From Flavobacterium anhuiense (GTDB lineage Bacteria; Bacteroidota; Bacteroidia; Flavobacteriales; Flavobacteriaceae), in contig NZ_FMVC01000003.1 of NCBI RefSeq assembly GCF_900101855.1, positions 518,902-582,901 on the forward strand: a stretch of DNA of 64,000 nt. Reading direction: 5' to 3'. The first letter of the stretch is position 1; each line of letters begins with the position of its first letter. Below are positions 53,064-61,554 of the stretch, one piece after another. The notes below the pieces were generated by a model. That model saw nothing but the letters and a program-made list of their open reading frames with translations. It did no database searches and was not told the DNA's origin. The translations under genes and the position numbers were made by a program.

Positions 53064-55979
53064 ATGAGAAAAAATCTACTATTTAAAATTCAAAAGCGAT
53101 TTAGGCAATTCTTATCTATTGCTGTATTATTTATTTACTCCCTATCCTATTCGCAGTACATTACCCAAAACCTTGCTCCAACAGCTGTAATAAAAGAAGG
53201 ACTTGCGCTGGAACAATCTTCTGACGGAAGAATTTTCATAGCAGAAAGAGCGGGTATTGTAAAAGTATTCCAGAACAATGCAGTGTCTACTGTTTTTACC
53301 GTAACAACTGTTACAGATAACGAACAAGGTTTACTCGGATTAACCTTGCATCCGAACTTTGCTACAAATGGTTACGTTTATGTTTTTTATTCTATAAATG
53401 ACGCAAATGTAATTCGACATAGAATTGAAAGAATTAAGATTGATGCCAACAACCAAGTAATCAACAGGCAAGAAATTTTGCTTTTGGAACCTATTGGAGG
53501 CGGTTTTCATAATGGTGGCGACCTGAAATTTTTTAACGGCTATCTTTATGTAACAGTCGGTGATAGTCAGCTGAATACAAATTCACAGGATTTGGATACC
53601 TACAAAGGAAAAATTCTCCGTTTGACTGAAGACGGACAGCCAGCGCCAGGAAATCCCTATTATGGAAGCGGTTCTATACAAAGACAAAGCATTTGGGTGT
53701 ACGGTTTTAGAAACCCATGGAGATTAGTTGCCAACGAAACTGCCAACAAACTATTTGTCTTAGATGTTGGAACTTCATGGGAAGAAGTAAACGAAATCAG
53801 TAATCCGACAATACGCAATTATGCGTGGGGTCATCCTCAAGGAGGCGACGGAAAACAAACCGAAACCAACTTATTTACCAATCCAATCTTTACATATGCT
53901 ACTGGAAGTATCGGAAATGCTTTGACTAATGGCGTACTTTATAATCCTGCCATATCTCGTTATCCAAATCTTCAAGGAAAATTTATAATTAAAGATTTTG
54001 TACGAACAGAAATTAGGTCTTTTGATCCAAACGTTGCCGATCCTGTTTCGACGGTCTTTTTTACCGCTCCGCAACAGCAGGCTCTTGGAATGATGTTAGG
54101 CAATGACGGTTATATTTATTATTGCGCTTATGGAAATAATGGTTCGCTGATTAAGCTGGATTATATAGAAACTGCAGCACCAACAATAGTAAATCATCCA
54201 CTTTCACAATCTATAATGGAAACCAAACCTGTAACTTTTACAGTTTCGGCAAGTGGAACAGGTTTAACCTATCAATGGCAATATAATAATGCCAATATAA
54301 ACGGGGCAACTGGTGCAAGTTATACTATTCCAAACGTAACAACGGCAAATGCCGGAAATTATAGAGTAATAGTCACCAATACCGCGGGAAATGTAACCAG
54401 TAATCAAGCAGTATTAACTGTAACGCCATTTAGCAATGCACCTACGGTTTCTATTGTTTCTCCATTACCAACATTAAAATGGAATGCTGACGATGTTATT
54501 TATTTCGAAGCCACAGCAAACGATGTTGAAGACGGAGCACTACCTGCAAGTGCTTTTTCGTGGAGCATGGATCTTTTTCACGAAGACGTTCCAGGAGCAG
54601 GACATTCGCATCCAGGAGCAAGTCCGCAGGGTGTAAAATCAGGCAATTTTATGGCTTCTAACCAAGGCGAAAAAACACCAAATGTTTGGTATCGCTTTAC
54701 GGTAAAAGTAACCGATAGCAACGGATTGACAGCAACAAGTTTTGTAGACATTAAACCGAATTTGGTTGACGTTACGGCAGCAAGTTCGCCAGTACCCCTT
54801 AATTTAGAATTCAACCAAAAACCAGTTACTGCACCTTCTACAAAACAAGTTGTAGCCAATGCTGCTTTACAGACTCTAAACGCTCCAACACCACAGTATG
54901 TAGGCAATATCCGCTATGATTTTGATCATTGGAGTCAAGGCGGAACGGCCAATCAAACCTTTAAGGCTCCAGCCTCAGGAGCAATTACCTATACCGCATT
55001 TTATACCCCAACTACACTTCAAAATGCACCTTATCAGGGAATAATTGCGCAAATACCTGGAACTATAGAAGCAGAAAATTATGATATTGGCCCAGAAGCT
55101 ATTTTCGATATCAATGCTGGCGGAGATACGGCTTACAGACCAGGCGACCGTGTTGGAACTGAAGCTTGTAACGAAGGCGGATTCAATTTGGCTTATGTCG
55201 TAAAAGATGAATGGCTGAAATATACCGCCAAAGTAAATACAACAGGAAATTACACGATAAATTTAAGAATTGCTACTCCTTACAACACCAGAAAACTACA
55301 TTTAAAAGTAGATGGCGCAAACCTAACTGGAACTGTCAATATACCTAATACAGGAGGTTTTCAGAACTGGCAGACTGTCGCAATTCCTAATATAGCTTTG
55401 ACACAAGGAACTCATGTGATCACTTTATATTTTGAAGAAAATGATATCAATGTCAATAAAATGGAATTTGTCCTTTCAGGAAGCACCACTGCTCCTATTG
55501 CCGATTTTGAATATAGTCCGCAAATGGGATGTTTGAATACTGCTGTCACCTTTACTTCAGTTTCTGTAGGCACTGTTGATTCTTATTCATGGAATTTTGG
55601 CGCTGGGGCACAACCGCAAACTGCAACTGGAATTGGTCCGCATTCTGTTATTTTTTCTACAGAAGGAGATCGAGAAATTTCTTTAACCGTTACTAATTCA
55701 AATGGAAGCAATACAAAAAAAGTTACTTATGACGTCCATAATTGTAATCTTGGAGTAGAAAATCCAGATGCAGAATCCAATAAAATTATCGTTTATCCAA
55801 ACCCGTCAAAAGGAATATTTCATTTGTCAAAAGAGCTAGAATGGACTATCTATTCAGTTACAGGAAGTAAAATTAAACAAGGAGCAGGAAATATTATTTC
55901 GATCTCCGAATATCCTTCAGGCATTTATTTCATAAAATCTAACACAACGAGTAAAGCCATGATAATCAGTAAACAATAA
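53064..55979 (+). CDS. Secreted glucose/sorbosone-dehydrogenase-like multidomain protein with Ig, CBM6, PKD and T9SS type A tail
   Basis: This is a 971-residue protein with a signal peptide ending about residue 30. Residues ~35-370 form a PQQ-type glucose/sorbosone dehydrogenase propeller (SDGRIFIAERAGIVKVFQ, QGLLGLTLHPNFATNGYVYVFYS, GFHNGGDLKFFNGYLYVTVGD, IWVYGFRNPWRL). Next come an Ig-like domain (~375-455), a Ca-type or PKD-like segment with an HSHPG motif (~460-570), a repeat-like region, a CBM6-type module (~660-810: GTIEAENYDI...), and a PKD domain (~815-895, with two Cys). A T9SS type A sorting domain (last ~70 residues, IVYPNPSKGIFHLS) ends the protein. It is predicted to be secreted through T9SS and to bind and oxidise a sugar. 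Whether it holds PQQ is not shown, and no PQQ synthesis genes are in the window. Confidence 0.9.
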   Translation: MRKNLLFKIQKRFRQFLSIAVLFIYSLSYSQYITQNLAPTAVIKEGLALEQSSDGRIFIAERAGIVKVFQNNAVSTVFTVTTVTDNEQGLLGLTLHPNFATNGYVYVFYSINDANVIRHRIERIKIDANNQVINRQEILLLEPIGGGFHNGGDLKFFNGYLYVTVGDSQLNTNSQDLDTYKGKILRLTEDGQPAPGNPYYGSGSIQRQSIWVYGFRNPWRLVANETANKLFVLDVGTSWEEVNEISNPTIRNYAWGHPQGGDGKQTETNLFTNPIFTYATGSIGNALTNGVLYNPAISRYPNLQGKFIIKDFVRTEIRSFDPNVADPVSTVFFTAPQQQALGMMLGNDGYIYYCAYGNNGSLIKLDYIETAAPTIVNHPLSQSIMETKPVTFTVSASGTGLTYQWQYNNANINGATGASYTIPNVTTANAGNYRVIVTNTAGNVTSNQAVLTVTPFSNAPTVSIVSPLPTLKWNADDVIYFEATANDVEDGALPASAFSWSMDLFHEDVPGAGHSHPGASPQGVKSGNFMASNQGEKTPNVWYRFTVKVTDSNGLTATSFVDIKPNLVDVTAASSPVPLNLEFNQKPVTAPSTKQVVANAALQTLNAPTPQYVGNIRYDFDHWSQGGTANQTFKAPASGAITYTAFYTPTTLQNAPYQGIIAQIPGTIEAENYDIGPEAIFDINAGGDTAYRPGDRVGTEACNEGGFNLAYVVKDEWLKYTAKVNTTGNYTINLRIATPYNTRKLHLKVDGANLTGTVNIPNTGGFQNWQTVAIPNIALTQGTHVITLYFEENDINVNKMEFVLSGSTTAPIADFEYSPQMGCLNTAVTFTSVSVGTVDSYSWNFGAGAQPQTATGIGPHSVIFSTEGDREISLTVTNSNGSNTKKVTYDVHNCNLGVENPDAESNKIIVYPNPSKGIFHLSKELEWTIYSVTGSKIKQGAGNIISISEYPSGIYFIKSNTTSKAMIISKQ

Positions 55980-56070
55980 TTTCATTTTATAAGATTTTTA
56001 TAGTATATTGGAGTCCCTAAAGTATAGTTGCTTTTAAAGTTTTGCATCAATTCATTTTAAAACAATAAAA

Positions 56071-57981
56071 ATGATGGAATCAAAAATACCCGAAGGACCA
56101 CTTTCAGAAAAATGGAGTACTTATAAATCGAAAGCTAAGCTGGTAAATCCAGCAAATCGGAAAAAACTTAATATTATAATCGTGGGTACAGGTCTTGCAG
56201 GAGCTTCATGCGCTGCATCGCTGGCAGAACAAGGCTATAATATTAAGTCTTTTTGTTTTCAGGACTCTCCTAGACGTGCGCATTCTGTTGCTGCACAAGG
56301 TGGCGTAAATGCTGCCAAAAACTACAAAAATGATGGCGACAGTACTTTCAGAATGTTTTACGACACTATAAAAGGCGGCGATTTTAGATCTCGTGAGGCC
56401 AATGTTTATCGCTTGGCCGAATGTTCTGCTGCTTTAATTGACCATGCTGTCGCACAAGGAGTTCCTTTTGCCCGTGAATATGCTGGTTATCTAAACAACA
56501 GATCTTTTGGAGGCGTTCAGGTTTCTCGAACTTTTTATGCTAGAGGACAGACAGGACAACAGCTTTTATTAGGAGCTTATCAAGCCTTGGAACGTCAGGC
56601 AGCTTTGGGAAAAGTATCTTTGTACACCCGTCACGAAATGCTCGAACTTGTGGTCATTGATGGCAAAGCCAAAGGCATAATTGCACGAAATCTTGAAACT
56701 GGCAAATTGGAACGCCATGCTGCAGATGCTGTTGTTCTGGCTTCTGGCGGTTACGGAAAAGTATATTATCTGTCTACTTTAGCTATGGGCTGTAACAGTT
56801 CTGCCATTTGGCGCGCGCACAAAAAAGGCGCATTTATGGCTGGTGTAAGCTGGATTCAATTTCATCCTACTTCATTGCCGCAGCATGGTGAAAATCAATC
56901 CAAACTGACTTTAATGTCTGAATCGCTTCGAAATGACGGACGAATCTGGGTTCCAAAAAAAGCCGCAGATGACCGAAATGCAAATGCCATTCCCGAAGAA
57001 GAGCGTGATTATTATTTAGAGCGCCGTTATCCTTCATTTGGAAATCTGGCTCCAAGAGATATTTCGTCAAGAGCCGCAAAAGAAAGAATTGATGCCGGCC
57101 ATGGCGTTGGACCTATGAAAAATGCCATCTATCTCGATTTCTCAGATGCCATAAAAGCGCAGGGAAAAGATAAAATAGAAGCCAAATACAGTAATCTTTT
57201 TGCTATGTACGAAAAGATTACAGGCATAAACGCTTACAAAGAACCGATGCTGATTTCGCCTTCGGCTCATTTTACCATGGGTGGACTTTGGGTCGATTAT
57301 GAGCTTATGACTACGATTCCAGGCTTGTTTGCTTTAGGTGAAGCTAATTTTGCGGACCATGGAGCAAATCGTCTTGGGGCAAATTCACTGCTTCAAGCTT
57401 GTGTCGATGGTTATTTTATTGCTCCCTACACTATTCCGAACTATTTGGCAGGCGAATTGAATTTGCCTAAACCTGATATTTCGCATCCCGCATTTGAAGA
57501 AGCTGAAAAAACAGTGAGAAGACAGCTGGATCGTTTTTTACATACCAACGGAACACTTTCTGCAGATTATTTCCATAAAAAAATCGGACGTCTTTTGTAC
57601 GAAAAATGCGGTCTTTCGCGAAGCAGAGAAAAACTAGAAGAAGCAATAGTCGAAATTCGAGAACTCAAAGCTTCATTTGAAAAAGATCTCAGAATTACTG
57701 GCGATAACACTTTAAACAGCGAACTTGAAAAAGCGGGACGAATTGCAGATTATATAGAATTGGCCGAATTAATGTGTTACGATGCCTTACAGCGTGAAGA
57801 ATCCTGTGGGGCTCATTTTAGAGAAGAATATCAAACCGTTGATGGAGAAGCTGTCCGTAACGACGATGAATTCTGTTATGTATCGGCTTGGGAATGGAAA
57901 GGAGTAAATAATGAACCTGAACTCCATAAAGAACCTTTAACCTTTGAATCGGTAGAACTTACAGTGAGAAGCTATAAATAA
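56071..57981 (+). CDS. sdhA: Succinate dehydrogenase/fumarate reductase flavoprotein subunit
   Basis: This 636-residue flavoprotein has an FAD-binding Rossmann motif ([23 protein letters not shown], about 33-55). The covalent-FAD His is in [18 protein letters not shown]. The substrate region ([46 protein letters not shown]) and conserved Arg patterns follow. The N-terminus with [23 protein letters not shown] matches Bacteroidetes SdhA, so ATG 56071 or the next Met at 56074 is a fair start. It works with SdhB (next gene, 85 bp later, with heptad repeats between). No cytochrome b subunit gene lies in the 91 bp between the preceding gene and sdhA, where that gene usually sits. Confidence 0.93.
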   Translation: MMESKIPEGPLSEKWSTYKSKAKLVNPANRKKLNIIIVGTGLAGASCAASLAEQGYNIKSFCFQDSPRRAHSVAAQGGVNAAKNYKNDGDSTFRMFYDTIKGGDFRSREANVYRLAECSAALIDHAVAQGVPFAREYAGYLNNRSFGGVQVSRTFYARGQTGQQLLLGAYQALERQAALGKVSLYTRHEMLELVVIDGKAKGIIARNLETGKLERHAADAVVLASGGYGKVYYLSTLAMGCNSSAIWRAHKKGAFMAGVSWIQFHPTSLPQHGENQSKLTLMSESLRNDGRIWVPKKAADDRNANAIPEEERDYYLERRYPSFGNLAPRDISSRAAKERIDAGHGVGPMKNAIYLDFSDAIKAQGKDKIEAKYSNLFAMYEKITGINAYKEPMLISPSAHFTMGGLWVDYELMTTIPGLFALGEANFADHGANRLGANSLLQACVDGYFIAPYTIPNYLAGELNLPKPDISHPAFEEAEKTVRRQLDRFLHTNGTLSADYFHKKIGRLLYEKCGLSRSREKLEEAIVEIRELKASFEKDLRITGDNTLNSELEKAGRIADYIELAELMCYDALQREESCGAHFREEYQTVDGEAVRNDDEFCYVSAWEWKGVNNEPELHKEPLTFESVELTVRSYK

Positions 57982-58011
57982 AATGGTGAATTGTTAATTG
58001 TAAATTATTAA

Positions 58012-58055
58012 TTAACAACTCATAATTCATAATTCATAATTCATAATTCATAACT
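58012..58055. repeat. Heptad CATAATT tandem repeat between sdhA and sdhB
   Basis: Five 7-bp CATAATT units fill 58021-58055, preceded by partial ones (TTGTTAATTGTAAATTATTAATTAACAACT). It lies inside an otherwise co-directional sdhA-sdhB pair. The same words occur at 22201-22312. Confidence 0.7.
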
Positions 58056-58066
58056 CGTAATTATCT

Positions 58067-58813
58067 ATGAAACTTTATCTAAAAATATGGCGACAGTTTA
58101 ATTCTTCTACAAAAGGAGAAATGACCGATTATGAAATTGATGGAGTATCAGAACATATGTCGTTTCTAGAAATGCTGGATCTTTTAAATGAGTCTCTTAT
58201 TCAACAGGGAGAACGCGTGATAGAGTTTGATCATGATTGCCGTGAAGGAATCTGCGGACAATGTGGGGTCATGATTAACGGCCGTGCTCACGGACCTCTT
58301 AAAAACACTACAACCTGCCAGCTTCACATGAGAAGTTTTAAAGATGGAGATACTATTTATATTGAACCGTTTCGAGCAAAAGCTTTTCCCGTTTTACGCG
58401 ATTTGAAAATTGACCGCAAAGCTTTTGATTCCATTATTGCTTCAGGAGGTTTTATTGGCGCTTCGACGGGTCAGGCGCCCGAAGCCAACAGCATTCCGAT
58501 TTCGTATGAAACCGCTGAAGCTGCTTTTGACGCTGCTGCCTGCATCGGATGCGGAGCCTGTGTTGCTTCATGCAAAAATGCTAGCGCAGCTTTATTTGTT
58601 GGCGCCAAAATAACGCATCTAGCGCTTTTACCGCAAGGAAAATTAGAAGCTCCTAAACGCGCTGTTTCAATGGTAAAACAAATGGATGAAGAAGGATTTG
58701 GAGCGTGTTCGGATACTAGAGCCTGCGAAATCGAATGTCCGCAAGGAATTTCGGTACTTTCAATTGCTAAAATGAATTTGGAGTATATGAAGGCTTTGAC
58801 TTTTAGGAAGTAA
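58067..58813 (+). CDS. sdhB: Succinate dehydrogenase/fumarate reductase iron-sulfur subunit
   Basis: This 248-residue protein carries all three clusters in order. The [2Fe-2S] ligands are in CREGICGQCGVMING plus a later TTTC. The [4Fe-4S] ligands are in ACIGCGACVASC, and the [3Fe-4S] ligands in CSDTRACEIECPQGI. It passes electrons from SdhA to quinone through a membrane anchor. The anchor (SdhC/D or cytochrome b) is not in this window on either side of sdhAB. The sequence is complete and shows no frameshift. The gap to sdhA is filled with heptad repeats. Confidence 0.94.
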   Translation: MKLYLKIWRQFNSSTKGEMTDYEIDGVSEHMSFLEMLDLLNESLIQQGERVIEFDHDCREGICGQCGVMINGRAHGPLKNTTTCQLHMRSFKDGDTIYIEPFRAKAFPVLRDLKIDRKAFDSIIASGGFIGASTGQAPEANSIPISYETAEAAFDAAACIGCGACVASCKNASAALFVGAKITHLALLPQGKLEAPKRAVSMVKQMDEEGFGACSDTRACEIECPQGISVLSIAKMNLEYMKALTFRK

Positions 58814-58819
58814 GTTTTT

Positions 58820-59025
58820 TTGTCGCAAAGGCACAAAGCCGCAAAGCTTTTCTTTTTTTAGTTTTTTAAATTTTAAAAACTTTGCGCCTCTGCTTCCGAT
58901 AGCTATCGGGATTGTGAGATTCAATTGTACTTTAAATACATTGCGCTTATCCTTCGACTCCGCTTCAGGAAGACAAAAAAATCCGTATAAAAAAAACTTT
59001 GTGCCTTAGCGTCTTCGTGGCAAAC
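58820..59025. repeat. GCAAAG-family element with CCGATAGCTATCGGG palindrome
   Basis: GTCGCAAAGGCACAAAGCCG (58821-58840) pairs with ACTTTGCGCCTCTGC (58880-58894) and with ACTTTGTGCCTTAGC near 59002-59016. TCCGATAGCTATCGGG lies inside at 58895-58910. It fills the gap between the convergent sdhB and DapB-like genes and likely acts as a bidirectional terminator. Confidence 0.65.
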
Positions 59026-59780
59026 TACACCGTAAAATAAGGCGTCAGGATATCTTCAAAATTATATAATCCTTTTTCTTTCTCTTTAAGATTTTCGGCC
59101 ACAAAAATAACTCCGTTTCCAAAAGCTTCTCTGGAAATCGATTCGTGAATTAAACGCACGGTTTGAAAAGGAAAACCAAAAATAACTTCATGTTTACCTA
59201 CAATTCCTCCTGCCCTAACCGAATTAATATTTTCTTTATCTACATCAAGCGCTTCTGCTATTTTTACTGCTGTTCCAGATGTTCCTTGTTTCGTTTTAAA
59301 ATGTTCTTCATTCACTTCAATATCGACCCAAGGTGCAATTTTCTTTAAAAACTTGGCTGCAAACAATAAATAGTTCACTCCCAAAGTAATATTTGGTGAC
59401 CAAAATACAGTAGTTTTTTTCGAAAGCTTTTTCAGGAAAGCCAACTCTTTATCTTTATAATGTGAAATAGCAGAAATAATTTTCACTTGCTTTTTTGCAG
59501 CTACTTCTCCATATGTATATATGCCTTGATGTGACGAAAAATCGATAATGACATCAACAGGATGTTTTTCTAATAATTCTTCTATAGAAGTTTTAGAACT
59601 AGAATAGATTAAGCCGGGTTCTTCTGACTGCACTCCAAAAAATTCTGGAACCGATCTGTGTTCTAAAACCGTACTTTGGCGTAAAACCCATTCTAAACAG
59701 AATTTTTTATTTTCTAATAATATTGAAGCTACTGATTTTCCAGTTTTTCCGAATCCGATTAATCCTATTTTCATAAGCAT
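59025..59780 (-). CDS. Divergent dihydrodipicolinate-reductase-like (DapB family) protein
   Basis: This 251-residue protein has an N-terminal Rossmann domain (MKIGLIGFGKTGKSVASIL; ATG 59780 or the third codon 59774) and VDVIIDFSSHQGIYTYGEVAA, matching the DapB pattern (IDFS). In the C-terminal domain, EEHFKTK aligns with the catalytic EAHHRHK, so the His and Lys are kept. The next substrate loop, DAPSGTA in typical DapB, is one residue shorter here (QGTSGTA). It may act on a different beta-dicarboxylate or cyclic imine, or be a second HTPA reductase. No lysine-biosynthesis genes lie near. A 22-bp imperfect palindrome is 83 bp upstream. Confidence 0.7.
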   Translation of the reverse strand: MLMKIGLIGFGKTGKSVASILLENKKFCLEWVLRQSTVLEHRSVPEFFGVQSEEPGLIYSSSKTSIEELLEKHPVDVIIDFSSHQGIYTYGEVAAKKQVKIISAISHYKDKELAFLKKLSKKTTVFWSPNITLGVNYLLFAAKFLKKIAPWVDIEVNEEHFKTKQGTSGTAVKIAEALDVDKENINSVRAGGIVGKHEVIFGFPFQTVRLIHESISREAFGNGVIFVAENLKEKEKGLYNFEDILTPYFTV

Positions 59781-60135
59781 TTATTTTTTTATGGGCGAAG
59801 CTTGCCCGGTTGAAAATATTGATATTGTAAGATGGCCAATATCAAGTCTAATTTATTTTTTTCGGACAGTTTTTAAACCGTCTGTTTATAAAAATAGAAA
59901 AATCATAACAGAACCACCAATTAAAAATGCTTTTTATAACAATTAAAAAATTAATTAACACAACTTTATCTGTTAATGTACTATAAAAGCATAAAATTTT
60001 ACAGCAAATTGCTTTTTTAAATTATCTCATTTAAAATGTTAAAAATTGGCTTTAAAAAATAAGTTTCGCGCTATACAAGTAAACATATTTTGACTAGATT
60101 TATGACCTGATATCCCCAAATTAATATCGTAAATA
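59781..60135. other. Intergenic region between divergent genes with a palindrome at 59863-59884
   Basis: This region is 355 bases, AT-rich, and has no gene that I can support. An imperfect 22-bp palindrome (CGGACAGTTTTTAAACCGTCTG, 8 of 10 arm positions matching) sits upstream of the DapB-like gene and looks like a TetR-type operator. No TetR gene is in the window. Confidence 0.4.
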
Positions 60136-60567
60136 ATGGCTTACAATAACAATGGATTACTTCGTTTTTTAGATGCTCAAAACAAATTGTACTTAACAGC
60201 TCTAGACGAAATTAAAAATGGCAAAAAAGAGTCTCCTTGGATGTGGTTTATTTTTCCTCAAATAAAAGGAATGGGCTCGAGCGATACATCTAAATTTTAC
60301 GAAATCAAAAATGCCGACGAAGCAATTGCTTTTCTTGAACATCCCATTTTAGGAAAACATCTTTTAGAAATTACTTCTGAATTAATTAAAAAAGAAGAAA
60401 ACGTATCAGATATTTTTGAAAGCATAGATGTAGAAAATCTTCAATCTTGTATGACTTTATTTGCCAGCGTTCAAAATACAGAACCTATTTTTCAGGAAGT
60501 GCTTTATAAATACTTTGACGGTTCATCCGATTTTCATACACTACAATTATTATATAGCAATCTTTGA
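60136..60567 (+). CDS. DUF1810 family protein
   Basis: This 143-residue soluble protein has the family signature LLRFLDAQNKLYLTALDEIKNGKKESPWMWFIFPQIKGMGSSDTSKFYEI (about residues 8-57), followed by ADEAIAFLEHPILGKHL and a C-terminal all-helical part (LQSCMTLFASVQNTEPIFQEVLYKYFDG). The family (calpastatin-domain-like in name only) has no firmly known function. The gene is alone, flanked by repeat DNA. There is no sign of truncation: the length fits the family. Confidence 0.88.
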   Translation: MAYNNNGLLRFLDAQNKLYLTALDEIKNGKKESPWMWFIFPQIKGMGSSDTSKFYEIKNADEAIAFLEHPILGKHLLEITSELIKKEENVSDIFESIDVENLQSCMTLFASVQNTEPIFQEVLYKYFDGSSDFHTLQLLYSNL

Positions 60568-60570
60568 TAT

Positions 60571-60717
60571 TTAACCGCAAAGAGCGAAATCCCGATAGCT
60601 ATCGGGATATGCAAAGAACGCAAAGTTTTTTTTTGCCAAAGCTTTGCGAACTTTGCGTTTTAATTAAGCATTACATAGAATAAACCATTGCGCACTTTGC
60701 GGTTAAAATAAGCGGTT
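60571..60717. repeat. GCAAAG-family element with CCCGATAGCTATCGGG palindrome
   Basis: TTAACCGCAAAGAGCG (60571-60586), CCCGATAGCTATCGGG (60591-60606) and GAACGCAAAGTTTT are followed by GCTTTGCGAACTTTGCGTTTT and, at the right end, GCACTTTGCGGTTAA (60694-60708), an inverse copy of the left end. It holds most of the 320-base gap 60568-60887. The remainder has a -7-like TATATTTG at 60807-60814 facing the sigma factor gene. Confidence 0.7.
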
Positions 60718-60887
60718 AAACAGTACATAAATAAACCTATTCTGAATAATTTTTTCAAGAAACATCTTTATTTTTATTTTATTTAGAATTAATATAAATA
60801 AACTTTTATATTTGCCGCTTTCTGAGCAAAATTGAGTTGTTTATAAAATTTACTTAATATTGTTTTCTCCAAAGTAAATTTCGTTTA

Positions 60888-61487
60888 ATGAATAAGAATG
60901 TCCGTTTCGAATTAGATCTTTTCCATTCCTTTAAGGAAGGCGACGAAACTGCATTCAAGTTTTTTTACGATAAATATTTTAAGAGAATCCAGTCTTTCAG
61001 CATTCAGTTTATTTATGATCAGGACGAAGCTGAAAATCTGGCTCAGGAAGCCTTACTACACCTATGGCAAAGCAGAGAAAATGTGGAGTCTTTAAACGGA
61101 ATCCAAGCTTTCTTGTTTACTTATGCCAAATCAAAATGCTTGAATTTGATCCGCCACAACAAAGTGAAGAACAAATTCAAAAATGACCTCTTAAACCACA
61201 AAGAAAGAGAATTGAATATTGAAGTTTTAAATTCAATTCAGTTCGACCCTCTAGAATTAACCGAACTAGAACGCATTATTCACGAATCTATCAGCTATCT
61301 TCCTCCAAAAACCAGAGAAGTTTTTATTAAAAAACGCTTTGAAAATAAAAAAAATGCAGAAATCGCCGAAGAATTGGGAGTCTCGCTAAAAGCCGTAGAA
61401 GCCCACATGACAAAGGCTTTAAAAATTCTAAAGACCAGATTGTCTGATTATTTGTTCTTGATTTTTATCCTTATTTATAATAATTAA
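60888..61487 (+). CDS. ECF RNA polymerase sigma-70 factor
   Basis: This 199-residue sigma factor has region 2 (ETAFKFFYDKYFKRIQSFSIQFIYDQDEAENLAQEALLHLWQ, about 18-60) and region 4 (LPPKTREVFIKKRFENKKNAEIAEELGVSLKAVEAHMTKALKILKTRL, about 135-185). A short hydrophobic tail (YLFLIFILIYNN) ends it. It is of the Bacteroidetes FecI-like group that pairs with a FecR anti-sigma factor, encoded next, and a SusC with an STN domain. It would activate the downstream glycan-uptake genes. TATATTTG at 60807-60814 is a possible -7 box, without a proper -33. Confidence 0.93.
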   Translation: MNKNVRFELDLFHSFKEGDETAFKFFYDKYFKRIQSFSIQFIYDQDEAENLAQEALLHLWQSRENVESLNGIQAFLFTYAKSKCLNLIRHNKVKNKFKNDLLNHKERELNIEVLNSIQFDPLELTELERIIHESISYLPPKTREVFIKKRFENKKNAEIAEELGVSLKAVEAHMTKALKILKTRLSDYLFLIFILIYNN

Positions 61488-61554
61488 GAATAAAAAGATA
61501 GGGTATTTTAATTCTGAGGTGTACTTACAATGTGAGAAGTTTAAAAAAGCAGAC

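Noticed and set aside
58012..58055. Tandem 7-bp repeats considered as a CRISPR or origin iteron
   Set aside because: The unit is only 7 bp, recurs at many intergenic sites, and there is no replication gene or DnaA-box cluster near.
59150..59300. Loss of the catalytic His/Lys in the DapB-like protein
   Set aside because: A first alignment without a gap suggested loss, but allowing a one-residue deletion in the following loop aligns His and Lys with the canonical ones, so loss is not claimed.
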